64,000 nt of DNA, from assembly GCA_035934995.1 (NCBI GenBank), contig DASYXI010000011.1:38645-102644 (forward strand), in the 5' to 3' direction. This document shows, in pieces, positions 46,111 through 55,509 of this stretch. This DNA comes from REEB95 sp035934995 (lineage in GTDB: Bacteria; Pseudomonadota; Alphaproteobacteria; ATCC43930; CGMCC-115725). The notes under the pieces are model-generated. The model had not been told where the DNA came from. It saw nothing but the letters and a program-made list of their open reading frames with translations, and ran no database searches. Position 1 is the first letter of the stretch. The number at the start of each line of letters is the position of its first letter. The position numbers and the translations under genes are program-made.

Positions 46111-46150
46111 GTAACTTATGGCGATATCCTGATTTTTCGTATAACCACCG

Positions 46151-47497
46151 CTAGGAATTCTTTGCGAATGGATTCTGGCCTTTGCGCAGCATGAGCCGCA
46201 GCGGCACCCCAGGCAGGTCGAACTGCTCGCGCAACAGATTCGCCAGGTACCGTCGCCAGCTGTCCGGCAGTTCCCCCGGCTTGGAGGCGAACAGGGCGAA
46301 GGTCGGCGGCCGGGTATTGACCTGCGTCATGTAGCGGAGCTTGAGCCGCCGGCCCCCAACGAGAGGCAGCGGATGACGCTCGAGCGCGCGCGCCAGGAGG
46401 CGATTGAGCGCGCCGGTCGGCACACGGTGGTTCCACGCTATATGCGCCTTCAGCGCCGCCGGCAGCAGCTTGGCCAAGCCGGCGCCGGTTGCGGCCGATA
46501 GCGTCAGCGGCTTCAGGCCCGCCAGTTGCGGTAGCGACTCGGAAATCCGCTCGACGATGTCGGTCAGCGCCTCCTTGGGCGCAGCGACCAGATCCCATTT
46601 GTTGGCGGCGAGCACGATCGCCCTGCCCTCGTCCGCGACGAGGCGCGCGATCGCCAAGTCCTGGCGCTGCACTCCGGCGGTGGCGTCGATAACCAGGACC
46701 ACCACTTCGGCGAACCGAACCGTCTTGAGCGTGTCGCCGACGGCGAGCGTCTCGGCGCCCTTGACGGCTTTCGCCTTGCGCCGCAGACCGGCGGTGTCGA
46801 TGAGCTTGATCGGCTGACCGCGCCACTGCCATTCGATCGCGATGGCATCGCGCGTGACCCCCGGCTCGGGTCCGGTAAGGACGCGCTCCTCGCCGAGCAG
46901 GCGATTGACCAGCGTCGACTTGCCGACGTTTGGGCGGCCGACCACGGCAAGCTGAAGCGCCGCGGCGCGTTTTGCCGGTTCGGGCGCCGGCGCATCGCCG
47001 GACTCGGATCGCGCAAACGGCAGCAGCGCATCGTACAGCGCCGAAATACCCTCGCCGTGCTCGGCCGAAACCGGCACCGGCGTGCCCAACCCAAGTTCGA
47101 ACGCTTCGGCCAGTCCTGGCGGCGCGCGGCCCTCGGTCTTGTTGGCGACTAGAATCACCGGCTTGCCCTGTCGGCGCAACCAGCGAGCAACGTCGCGATC
47201 GAGCGCCGTCACCCCCTCGCGCGCGTCGATCACGAACAGAGCGACATCGGCCGCCGCCAACGCCTTCTCGGTCTGCAGTCGGAGCCGTGCTGCCATGTCG
47301 CTGCGCGTCGTGGTTTCGACGCCGGCGGTATCCGTCAGCCGTAGCGCGAGTCCGGCGAAATCGACGGCCACTTCGCGGCGGTCGCGCGTCAGTCCAGCCT
47401 CGCCCGCCACCAACGCCGTCTTACGGCCGGCCAAGCGATTGAACAGCGTCGACTTGCCGACATTGGGGCGGCCGACGATGGCGACGGAAAGCGGCAT
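46151..47497 (-). CDS. der: Ribosome biogenesis GTPase Der (EngA)
   Basis: 448 aa with two tandem G domains: GRPNVGKSTLFNRL at about 8-21 and GRPNVGKSTLVNRL at about 191-204, each with a DTAG and NKxD-type motif (ANKTEG, ANKWD). The C-terminal KH-like domain includes LKLRYMTQVNTRPPTFALF. Needed for 50S subunit maturation. It follows bamB by 13 bp, the standard yfgM-bamB-der order. Confidence 0.95.
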   Translation of the reverse strand: MPLSVAIVGRPNVGKSTLFNRLAGRKTALVAGEAGLTRDRREVAVDFAGLALRLTDTAGVETTTRSDMAARLRLQTEKALAAADVALFVIDAREGVTALDRDVARWLRRQGKPVILVANKTEGRAPPGLAEAFELGLGTPVPVSAEHGEGISALYDALLPFARSESGDAPAPEPAKRAAALQLAVVGRPNVGKSTLVNRLLGEERVLTGPEPGVTRDAIAIEWQWRGQPIKLIDTAGLRRKAKAVKGAETLAVGDTLKTVRFAEVVVLVIDATAGVQRQDLAIARLVADEGRAIVLAANKWDLVAAPKEALTDIVERISESLPQLAGLKPLTLSAATGAGLAKLLPAALKAHIAWNHRVPTGALNRLLARALERHPLPLVGGRRLKLRYMTQVNTRPPTFALFASKPGELPDSWRRYLANLLREQFDLPGVPLRLMLRKGQNPFAKNS

Positions 47498-47510
47498 GGC
47501 GATTAGCCTG

Positions 47511-48821
47511 TCACCGCAGCGCGGTCAGGTCGGCCTCATCGGTGATGACATAGAGCGAACCGCCCGCCACCACCGGATCAAGATAGACACCAGCCGAGAA
47601 TGTCATTTGTCCGAGCGGCTGACCGCTATAGGGCGAGATCGACAACGCCTCGCCGTTGGACGAGACGACCACCAGACGGTTGCCCGCTAGCACCGGTCCC
47701 GACCAGCGCAACGGGTTTTTCTTGTCTTTCTCATCTTCGTAACGCGGCAACGGCCGCACCCAACGCACGTGGCCGTCGGATCGCAACAAACAAACCAGAT
47801 CGCGGTCGTTGGCCAAGACATAGATGTAGTCGCCGGCCACCCACGGCATGTGCGTACCGCCGATATCCTGTTCCCAGACGCGGTCGCCGGTGCGCAGATC
47901 GATCGCCACGAGAATGCCGGAATGGCTGATGGCAAACACGCGGTCGCGGTCGATCACCGGCTGGCCGCGAATGTCGGCAAGCGATGATAGGGCGCCGAGA
48001 GGACGCGACGTCGCGAGATTGTCGGACCATACAGCCCGGCCGTTCTCGACGCGCAGCGCATAAAGCTCGCCGGATGAATAGGGCACGATTACCGTGTCGC
48101 CCTGCACCGCCGGGCTCGCCCCAATCAACAGATCGGTGGGTTCCGGCAGGCCGTTGTGCGTCCACAGCCGATGCCCGTCGGCGGCGGCAAGGACTTCGAG
48201 TTCGTTGTCGACGGTAATCGCGAAGACACGGCCGGAAAAAGCGGTCGGCGGCCCATGCGCCGGGCTCGCCAGGCTCTGGCGCCAGATTTCCTTGCCGGTT
48301 ACGGCATCGACGGCAACGACCTGGGCGTAACCGGTGGCGATGAAGATGCGTCCGCCCTCATAAGCGATGCCGCCGCCGAACATCGGCGTACCGGCATTCT
48401 TCGGCTGCGGATCGAAGCGCCAGATCCGGTTGCCGCTTTTCGCATCGAAGGCCGAAACGACATCGTTGGCGTCGGCCGCGAAGACGCGTCCGTTGGCGAC
48501 GATCGGTTGCGCGGTGACACGGCCGTACCGCCACGATCCCTCGCCGACATCCGCTTTCCAGGCGCGGCTGATCGCGGGCGCGAGCGCGAGATGATACATC
48601 GTATGATTGGCATAGCCGCCGGCGCCCGGCCATTCCGGATTGTTGAACGGTGGCGGCAAGGTGATCGGCGTCGCCTCGAGCTTGGGATCCGGCGTCAGGC
48701 TCTTTTGCAGCTCGAGCACGGAGATGCGCGTTCCTGGGAGAATGGTCTTCTTGGAACCGCCGCAAGCTGCAAGCGCCAGACATACGGCCAGCGCGACGCC
48801 GGTCGCGAGGCGGAAGGTCAT
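47511..48821 (-). CDS. bamB: Outer membrane protein assembly factor BamB
   Basis: 436-aa lipoprotein: signal MTFRLATGVALAVCLALAAC with Cys20 as the lipidated residue. The mature part is an eight-bladed PQQ-type beta-propeller, visible as repeats of the type GKEIWRQSLASP, GHRLWTHNGLP and GDRVWEQDIGG. It scaffolds BamA and helps feed unfolded barrels such as LptD and porins. The ATG overlaps the preceding TPR gene by 4 bp. Confidence 0.92.
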   Translation of the reverse strand: MTFRLATGVALAVCLALAACGGSKKTILPGTRISVLELQKSLTPDPKLEATPITLPPPFNNPEWPGAGGYANHTMYHLALAPAISRAWKADVGEGSWRYGRVTAQPIVANGRVFAADANDVVSAFDAKSGNRIWRFDPQPKNAGTPMFGGGIAYEGGRIFIATGYAQVVAVDAVTGKEIWRQSLASPAHGPPTAFSGRVFAITVDNELEVLAAADGHRLWTHNGLPEPTDLLIGASPAVQGDTVIVPYSSGELYALRVENGRAVWSDNLATSRPLGALSSLADIRGQPVIDRDRVFAISHSGILVAIDLRTGDRVWEQDIGGTHMPWVAGDYIYVLANDRDLVCLLRSDGHVRWVRPLPRYEDEKDKKNPLRWSGPVLAGNRLVVVSSNGEALSISPYSGQPLGQMTFSAGVYLDPVVAGGSLYVITDEADLTALR

Positions 48822-49462
48822 GGATTCAAAGCCGCGATCATTTGCGCCGCGCGCTGCCGCGCACTCGGCGGCGCATTGGGATCGTCAGCGAGCTGCTGGA
48901 AGCTCTTGCGTGCGCCGGCACTGTCGCCGGCTTTCAGTTGGGCGAAACCGGTGAGCTCGATGGCGAACGGGTGCCACGGGCTGGCACCGCCGGTCAGGGG
49001 CTTGAGCCGCTGGATCGCACCGGCAGTGTCGCCTTTGTCGAGGGCCACATCGGCCGCGAGCAGCGTCGCCGCCGCGCGGTAAACCGGATCGGCCGACGTG
49101 TCTGCCGCCAGTTGGTCGTAAATCGTGAGTGCGCCGGCAGCGTCGCCGGTACGCGTCTTGACCGCCGCTTCCTCGAAGCGAGCCAACATGGCGTGCCCCG
49201 CGCTCGCGTGCTGGGCGATAGCCGCGAAAGCGTCGGCGGCGTCTTTGTTCTTGCCGTCGCGGACGAGGTCGAGGGCCGCTGCGAAGCGGACGCCGTCGGC
49301 GGCGCTACGCTGGTCGCGGTACTGCCGCCAACCGACGCCGACCGCAGTCGCGACGACGACGAGGACCGCCGCGACGATCACCCACCGACCATGACGCGCC
49401 CACAGCTTCGCGAGGTTCTCCTTGCGGAGTTCCTCGTCGATTTCCCGGAAGATGTCGCTCAA
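48818..49462 (-). CDS. YfgM-like tetratricopeptide protein (SecYEG/periplasmic chaperone accessory)
   Basis: 214 aa from a TTG at 49462, chosen because homologues begin MSDIF and the sequence here is LSDIFREIDEELRKENLAKLW; an upstream in-frame ATG at 49534 would add 24 unlikely residues. One transmembrane helix (about 30-46, GRWVIVAAVLVVVATAVGVG) is followed by TPR-like helices in the periplasm. In E. coli YfgM links the Sec translocon to periplasmic chaperones and is encoded next to bamB, as here. Confidence 0.82.
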   Translation of the reverse strand: MSDIFREIDEELRKENLAKLWARHGRWVIVAAVLVVVATAVGVGWRQYRDQRSAADGVRFAAALDLVRDGKNKDAADAFAAIAQHASAGHAMLARFEEAAVKTRTGDAAGALTIYDQLAADTSADPVYRAAATLLAADVALDKGDTAGAIQRLKPLTGGASPWHPFAIELTGFAQLKAGDSAGARKSFQQLADDPNAPPSARQRAAQMIAALNP

Positions 49463-49611
49463 AACCCGGCCCCGACCCGCGAAAAATGCCCGGTACCATA
49501 ACGCCTTGCCGGCGTTCCTGCAAACCCCGGACACGGCGTTTTCCGGCGCGTATCGACGCGGCAGGGCTGCTGGATTTCAGCCGCGAAATAGGAAAGACTG
49601 AGGCATCAGGC

Positions 49612-50013
49612 ATGCACAGCCTTCGCGAACCCCCGCGCGTGTCAATGGCTCCCATCACCCGCCTCAACGATCATCGCCGGTACCGGCGCGTCTTCTTCAG
49701 CCGCACCGAACTCGATCAGTTGCTGCAAATTTACAGCCGCCAGGTGATGCGCGGTGCGTGGCGCGATTATGCGATCGATCAACGCGATGGCATGGCGACC
49801 TTCTCGATCTTCCGACATAGTCTCGAAAGCCCGTTATTTACGGTCGTCAAAAGCGCCCCCGGTGAATCACGCCACGATGCCTATGCCCTCCTGCAGCGGC
49901 GCGTGCGACTTGCCGTCGGCAGCACGCTCCGAGAGGTTCTGGCTGAGCTCGAGCGCGAGATGCGACGTGGTGGACGCGCGATCGGCGCGCTCGCACTGCT
50001 GACGCCGGGCTGA
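49612..50013 (+). CDS. DUF2794 family protein
   Basis: 133 aa from the ATG at 49612 (an ATG at 49645 is possible). The core VFFSRTELDQLLQIYSRQVMRGAWRDYAID followed by ATFSIFRHSLESPLFTV matches DUF2794, a small alphaproteobacterial family of unknown function. No signal peptide or membrane segment. Divergent from the yfgM-bamB-der operon. Confidence 0.8.
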   Translation: MHSLREPPRVSMAPITRLNDHRRYRRVFFSRTELDQLLQIYSRQVMRGAWRDYAIDQRDGMATFSIFRHSLESPLFTVVKSAPGESRHDAYALLQRRVRLAVGSTLREVLAELEREMRRGGRAIGALALLTPG

Positions 50014-50063
50014 TGTCAGTCGGCAGAAACACTTGGCAAGCACAGGGATTTTCGCCAAAGTAA

Positions 50064-50084
50064 CGCGCCGTTCGGAACGGCGCG
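50064..50084. other. Perfect GC-rich hairpin downstream of the DUF2794 gene
   Basis: CGCGCCGTTC and its exact complement are separated by a single G, 51 bp after the DUF2794 stop. There is no T tract, so it is not a typical intrinsic terminator. Confidence 0.4.
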
Positions 50085-50177
50085 GGGGCGATCGGAAGAA
50101 GGGCGCATCGTACGTAGGACGCCGATGTCGCTGCTGAAGTCGCATCGGCCGCTGGCCGCTTCAACGAGTACCTTCAC

Positions 50178-52754
50178 ATGATGGGTCGTGTCATCGCGCG
50201 CGTGGTTGAATGGTCGCGCGCGCATGCCCTTATCGTCGTCGCCGCGGCGCTGGCGCTAGCGATCGCCTCGGGGTTTTACGCATCAAGCCGGATTACGGTC
50301 GACACTGATCTCGACAAGCTAATCTCGGCGAACCTGCCATGGCGCAAGCTCGCGCAGGAGGTGGACAAGGCGTTTCCGCAGAAAGTCGATCTGTTGGTGG
50401 TCGTGATCGACGGCAGGACGCCCGACGAAACGGAAGACGCCGCGATTGCGCTGGCCGACAAGCTGCGCAGCGAACCAGCGATATTCCGCGACGTCCGCCT
50501 GCCGGATCTCAACCAATTCTTCCGCCGCAACGGGCTGCTTTTCCTGCCGAAAACGCAGGTGCAGGACTACGCCAATCAAATGATCGCGGCACAGCCGTTT
50601 CTCGGATCGTTGGCAGCCGATCCGAGCCTGCGTGGCGTATTCGGCATCGTCGATTTGATGGTTCAAGCCGTTCAGCAGGGCGCCGTCCAACCGCGCGACA
50701 TCTCGGCGGCGTTGCATGGCGTCGAACGCGCGGCCGAGAGCACGCTTGCGGGCACCTACGCGCCCCTGTCGTGGCAGACCATGCTGAGCAATACGGCGCC
50801 GGCGCCCGACGATTTGCGTCGTATCGTTCTGATGCAGCCGGCGCTCGATTATAAGTCACTGACGCCCGGCGCGGACGCGATCGACGCGGTGCGCAGTGCC
50901 GCCACCGAGCTCGGCCTGACACCGGACCGCGGCGTGCGAGTCCGGGTCACGGGCTCGGTTGCGCTCGACGACGATCAGCTAGCGACGCTCGCCAAAGGCG
51001 CCGGATTTTCGACGGCATTGTCCCTCGGACTGCTTTGCTTGTGGCTGCTGCTTGCCCTTCGTTCGCTCCGCATCTTTGCCGCCATCGTGATCACGCTAAT
51101 CGTCGGACTTGCGGCGACCACCGCTTTCGCCGTGCTCGCGATCGGCCCGTTCAACCCGATTTCGGTCGCATTCGCCGTATTGTTCGTCGGCATATCCGTC
51201 GATCTTGGCATCCAATTCAGCGTGCGTTATCGCGACGAACGTTATCGTGTCGGCGACCTGACCGAAGCCTTGACGCGCGCGGCCGGCGGCATCGGTCGCG
51301 CGATGGCCGTTGCGGCTTTGTCCGCAGGTGTCGGCTTCTTCGCCTTCGTCCCGACGGATTACAGCGGCGTGTCCGAACTTGGCTGGATCGCCGGCGTCGG
51401 CATGCTCATCGCTCTTGTGCTCAATCTCACCCTATTTCCGGCACTGATCGCTCTTATGCGACCTCGCGGCGAGCCGCGCCCCGTCGGCTTCGCCTGGGCG
51501 CGCACGGCAGATCGCCTACTCGTACGGCGCCGCGGCGCGGTGCTGATCGGGGCGGCGATCGTGGCCGTGCTGTGCCTTGCTGCCGTGCCTTACATCCACT
51601 TCGATTTCAATCCGCTCGACCTGCAGAACCAACACTCCGAGTCGGTTGCGACGCTCAATGACCTGATGTCGGATCCGATGAACACACCTTATACGATCGA
51701 TATCCTGACCCCCTCGCCGGCCGCTGCCGCGGCGCTGGCGAAACGGCTGGATGCACTTCCGGAGGTCGACCAGACGGTCACGATTTCGAGCTTCGTGCCC
51801 GACGATCAGGACGCCAAGCTGGCCATCATCGCTGACGCCAAGACGCTCCTGGCGCCAACCCTGTCGCCGCCGACGGTCAAGCCGCCGCCGACCGATCTTG
51901 AGATTCTCGATGCGATGCGCACGACTGACGGCGCATTGAAGGGGATCGCCAATCGTTATTCGGGTGCCGAGCGCGTCGCATATGTCCTGGACCGGTTGCT
52001 GGCGAAGAAACTCAATCCGCTGCCGCTGCTTCGGGCGAATCTGTCCGACGAAATTCCCAATCGCCTGCAAGACGTCCGCCTGGCGCTCGGCGCGCAAAAG
52101 ATCACGCTCGACAATATTCCGCCGGCGGTGAAGCGCGATTGGGTGACCGCCGACGGGCGTGCGTTGGTTGAGGCCTATCCCAAAGGCGATCCGCGCGACA
52201 ACACCGTCCTACGCCGCTTCGTCAAAGCCGTCCGCGCCATCGCGCCCGATGCGACGGGATCGCCCGTGACGATACAAGAATCAGCGCGCACGGTAATCCG
52301 TGCCTTCGTGACCGCAGGTATCATCGCCATCGCGGCAATCGCACTGCTTCTCTTGATCGTGTTGCGTCGTGTGCGCGACGTCGCGGTCGTGCTAGCGCCG
52401 CTGCTACTGGCCGGTCTGCTGACGTTGGCAACCACCGCCGTGTTCGACTTGCCGCTCAATTACGCGAATATCATCGCGTTGCCGCTGTTGCTCGGCATCG
52501 GCGTCTCGTTCGACATTTATTTCGTGATGCGTTGGCGCGCTGGCAACGCTGACCTACTGCGATCGAGCACAGCGCGTGCCATCCTGTTCAGCGCACTGAC
52601 CACCGGCACCGCGTTCGGTAGTCTGGCCCTGTCGAATCATCCCGGCACCGCGTCGATGGGCGTGCTGCTGACGATATCCCTCGGCTATACGCTGCTGTGC
52701 ACGTTCATCGTGCTGCCGGCGCTGCTCGGCCCGCCGCCCGCAAATCCTGACTGA
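50178..52754 (+). CDS. hpnN: Hopanoid transporter HpnN (RND/MMPL family)
   Basis: 858 aa with the RND plan: one helix, a large periplasmic domain, a bundle of about five helices, a second periplasmic domain and a second bundle. The N-terminal stretch ASSRITVDTDLDKLISANLP and the segment FVGISVDLGIQFSVRYRDER are typical of HpnN/MMPL proteins. HpnN moves hopanoids from the inner to the outer membrane. It converges on hpnJ with a 9-bp gap. Confidence 0.85.
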   Translation: MMGRVIARVVEWSRAHALIVVAAALALAIASGFYASSRITVDTDLDKLISANLPWRKLAQEVDKAFPQKVDLLVVVIDGRTPDETEDAAIALADKLRSEPAIFRDVRLPDLNQFFRRNGLLFLPKTQVQDYANQMIAAQPFLGSLAADPSLRGVFGIVDLMVQAVQQGAVQPRDISAALHGVERAAESTLAGTYAPLSWQTMLSNTAPAPDDLRRIVLMQPALDYKSLTPGADAIDAVRSAATELGLTPDRGVRVRVTGSVALDDDQLATLAKGAGFSTALSLGLLCLWLLLALRSLRIFAAIVITLIVGLAATTAFAVLAIGPFNPISVAFAVLFVGISVDLGIQFSVRYRDERYRVGDLTEALTRAAGGIGRAMAVAALSAGVGFFAFVPTDYSGVSELGWIAGVGMLIALVLNLTLFPALIALMRPRGEPRPVGFAWARTADRLLVRRRGAVLIGAAIVAVLCLAAVPYIHFDFNPLDLQNQHSESVATLNDLMSDPMNTPYTIDILTPSPAAAAALAKRLDALPEVDQTVTISSFVPDDQDAKLAIIADAKTLLAPTLSPPTVKPPPTDLEILDAMRTTDGALKGIANRYSGAERVAYVLDRLLAKKLNPLPLLRANLSDEIPNRLQDVRLALGAQKITLDNIPPAVKRDWVTADGRALVEAYPKGDPRDNTVLRRFVKAVRAIAPDATGSPVTIQESARTVIRAFVTAGIIAIAAIALLLLIVLRRVRDVAVVLAPLLLAGLLTLATTAVFDLPLNYANIIALPLLLGIGVSFDIYFVMRWRAGNADLLRSSTARAILFSALTTGTAFGSLALSNHPGTASMGVLLTISLGYTLLCTFIVLPALLGPPPANPD

Positions 52755-52763
52755 TTCCAGTCG

Positions 52764-54191
52764 TTAGTGCGCCAGCTCGCGCTCGCGCAGGAAGTGGAAG
52801 AACTCCACACCTTCGCGCAGCCGGCGCGCCATCATCTCAGGACTCCGCACCATCTCGCCGACGATCGATGCGATCTTGCCGGCGCGGAAATAGAACCTTT
52901 TGTAGAAGGTCTCGACCGAGTCGAAGATCTCCTGGTGCGACAGATGCGGGTATTGGAGCGGCGCGATCTGGATGCCGTGATCGTCGATGAGTTCGGCATG
53001 GGCGGTGTCGAGCCAACCGTTCTCGACCGCCTGCTTGTGCAGGAAGGTACCCGGATAGGGTGCCGCGAGCGAGACCTGAATGGTGTGCGGGTTGATCTCG
53101 GTCGCAAACTTGATGGTCTCTTGGATCGTTTCCCGCGTTTCGCCAGGCAGTCCGAGAATGAACGTGCCGTGGATGGTGACGCCGACGTCGTGGCAATCCT
53201 TTGTGAAACGTTTCGCCACGTCGATCAGCATACCCTTCTTGATGTTGTGCAGGATCTTCTGATTGCCCGACTCATAGCCGACCAGCAGCAACCGCAATCC
53301 GTTGTCCTTGAGCACCTTGAGCGTTTCGAGTGGCACGTTCGCCTTAGCGTTGCACGACCACATCACGCCGAGCTTGCCGAGCTCCTTGGCGATCGCCTCG
53401 GCGCGCGGCAGGTTGTCGGTGAACGTATCGTCGTCGAAGAAGAACTCGCGCACCTGCGGGAAATAATGCTTGGCGAGGCGGATCTCCTCGACCACGTGAT
53501 CGACGCTGCGTACCCGATATCGGTGTCCGCCCACGGTCTGCGGCCACAGGCAGAACGTACAGCGCGATTTGCAGCCGCGTCCGGTATAGAGCGAGACGTA
53601 AGGATGCTTGAGGTAGCCGATGAAATAATCCTCGATCCGCAGGTCGCGCCGGTAAACTTCGGTGACGAAGGGCAACGCATCCATGTTCTCGAGCGTCGCG
53701 CGCTCGGGATTGTGGACGATGACCCCGGCGTCGTTGCGGTAGCTCAACCCGTCGATACGGTCCCAGGTGCGCCCTTCGGCGACTTCCTTGATTGTGAAAT
53801 CGAATTCGTTGCGGCCGACGAAGTCGACGGCTGTCGATGCCTTGAGACTTTCCTCGGGCTCGACCGCGACCTTGGCGCCGACGAAGCCGATCTTCAGCCG
53901 CGGATTCTGATCCTTCATCGCCTGCGCGACCTTGACGTCGTTCGCAAAGGACGGCGTCGAGGTGTGCACGACGACGAGATCGTAGGTCTTGGCCAGCGGC
54001 AGAACCTGGTTGAGCGTGATGCCGGCCGGCGGCGCGTCGATCAATCGACTGTCCGGGACAAGCGCGGCCGGCTGGGCAAGCCACGTCGGATACCAGAACG
54101 AGCGAATCTCGCGCCGCGCCTGATAGCGCGAGCCGGCGCCGCCATCGAAACCCTCGAACGAAGGCGGTTGCAGGAACAACGTTTTCATCAT
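52764..54191 (-). CDS. hpnJ: Hopanoid biosynthesis radical SAM protein HpnJ
   Basis: 475 aa from the ATG at 54191 (a second ATG follows at once, 54188). An N-terminal B12-binding-like domain is followed by the radical SAM core with the cluster motif CKSRCTFC (CxxxCxxC) in YTGRGCKSRCTFCLWPQ. HpnJ contracts the glucosamine ring of glucosaminyl-BHT to form the cyclitol ether head group. It overlaps hpnI by 4 bp. hpnK, the deacetylase acting between HpnI and HpnJ, is not in the window. Confidence 0.88.
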   Translation of the reverse strand: MMKTLFLQPPSFEGFDGGAGSRYQARREIRSFWYPTWLAQPAALVPDSRLIDAPPAGITLNQVLPLAKTYDLVVVHTSTPSFANDVKVAQAMKDQNPRLKIGFVGAKVAVEPEESLKASTAVDFVGRNEFDFTIKEVAEGRTWDRIDGLSYRNDAGVIVHNPERATLENMDALPFVTEVYRRDLRIEDYFIGYLKHPYVSLYTGRGCKSRCTFCLWPQTVGGHRYRVRSVDHVVEEIRLAKHYFPQVREFFFDDDTFTDNLPRAEAIAKELGKLGVMWSCNAKANVPLETLKVLKDNGLRLLLVGYESGNQKILHNIKKGMLIDVAKRFTKDCHDVGVTIHGTFILGLPGETRETIQETIKFATEINPHTIQVSLAAPYPGTFLHKQAVENGWLDTAHAELIDDHGIQIAPLQYPHLSHQEIFDSVETFYKRFYFRAGKIASIVGEMVRSPEMMARRLREGVEFFHFLRERELAH

Positions 54192-55342
54192 ACCGAACTG
54201 TCTCCGTCGAGGGTAAGGCGGCCGCCTGTGCCGATCCGGTAGCGCCGGTCGCGCCAAGCCACGTTCCGCGCGAAGAAGCTAGCGATAAACACGGCAAACG
54301 ACAACCCATCGCGCAGTAAAATGAGGTAAATCGGTGTTCGGCCAAGGGCCAAAGCCCGGCCATTGAGCCAAACCGTGCCCAAGCGCGTCAAAATCGCCGC
54401 GATTAGGCCATAAAACGACCACGCCGACGGGTGGATCAGGATCGCGAGTACCGCCAGCGCGACCGGGTGAGTGATCACCGATCCGGCGTAACCAGCTGGC
54501 GCCACCATGCGCACGGTTCGCGCCCAGCGCAGTTCATGAAGGAACAACGCGCCAAGCCCGGGTTCGAAGACGATGTTGTCAACGATCATCGGCGCCAACG
54601 CGACACGGCGGCCCACGTGCCGCACCGCCGCGCCGAGCGCATGATCGTCCGCCAGTTGATCCGCGATCGCGGTGAAGCCGCCGATGGCGTCGAGAGTCGC
54701 CCGCGACATCGCCAGCGTGGCACCGAAGGCGCCGTCGCCTGCGTCCAGCATTTCGCCGACGGCGGCTTCTGGAAAAAATCCGTGATTGATGTGCAGACAA
54801 GCGACACGCGACCAGAAATCGCCTCCGGCGGACACGCCACGATAGAGGCAAGTCACCAGACCAACCTCCGGCGCGGAGAGCAGCGGCGCAACAGTCGCGA
54901 GGTAATCGGGCGTGACGCGCATGTCGCTGTCGGAGATCGCCAGCTGTCCATGCCGCGCGGCCGGCAGCATGTTCATCAGGTTGGCGACCTTGCGATTCGG
55001 CGCGCGGGCCGAGCCACCAGTTACAAGAACCAGATCGAGCGCCGGAAACTCCGCGATCAAGCGGCGAACCACGGGCACCGCAGGATCGTCCGCGTCGGCG
55101 ACGCCGAAAACGACTTGGAACGGCGCATAAGTCTGTTGGCAAAACGAGCGGAGATTCTCGTATAGGCCGACGTCGGCGCCGCGCAGAGGCTTCAGGATCG
55201 TAATCGGAGTCGCCGCGCCGCTATGGCGCGGTCGGCCCAACAGGATTCGGACCGCATATGCGGAAAATGCCAGGTATAGCAAGCCGGCAACACTGGCCGC
55301 CAGGCACGCCCACCCCAGAAAAACAAGCCATTCCAATTGCAT
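54188..55342 (-). CDS. hpnI: Hopanoid biosynthesis glycosyltransferase HpnI
   Basis: 384 aa, ceramide-glucosyltransferase-like (GT21). One N-terminal helix precedes the catalytic domain, which shows ITILKPLRGADVGLYENLRS, the DxD-like motif AISDSDMRV and QLADDHALGAAVR; C-terminal helices follow. HpnI adds N-acetylglucosamine to bacteriohopanetetrol. It is the first gene of the hpnI-hpnJ pair and is divergent from mlaA. Confidence 0.87.
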   Translation of the reverse strand: MQLEWLVFLGWACLAASVAGLLYLAFSAYAVRILLGRPRHSGAATPITILKPLRGADVGLYENLRSFCQQTYAPFQVVFGVADADDPAVPVVRRLIAEFPALDLVLVTGGSARAPNRKVANLMNMLPAARHGQLAISDSDMRVTPDYLATVAPLLSAPEVGLVTCLYRGVSAGGDFWSRVACLHINHGFFPEAAVGEMLDAGDGAFGATLAMSRATLDAIGGFTAIADQLADDHALGAAVRHVGRRVALAPMIVDNIVFEPGLGALFLHELRWARTVRMVAPAGYAGSVITHPVALAVLAILIHPSAWSFYGLIAAILTRLGTVWLNGRALALGRTPIYLILLRDGLSFAVFIASFFARNVAWRDRRYRIGTGGRLTLDGDSSV

Positions 55343-55509
55343 CCACCCACCACTGCATGCGGTCCCGAAGCGTCAAGGGTTTAGCTATCGACCCCAATAA
55401 AAAATGCTGTTGCATTCGCGCGAACCGCTGTCAACCATGCGGACATAAACGCCGGTGCACCATCCGATTCGCTAACGCGGCCACACTAAGGACAAAGCCG
55501 GTCTCCAAC

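Noticed and set aside
52767..54242. 491-codon plus-strand frame opposite hpnJ
   Set aside because: The opposite strand encodes a radical SAM protein with an intact cluster motif; this frame is its shadow.
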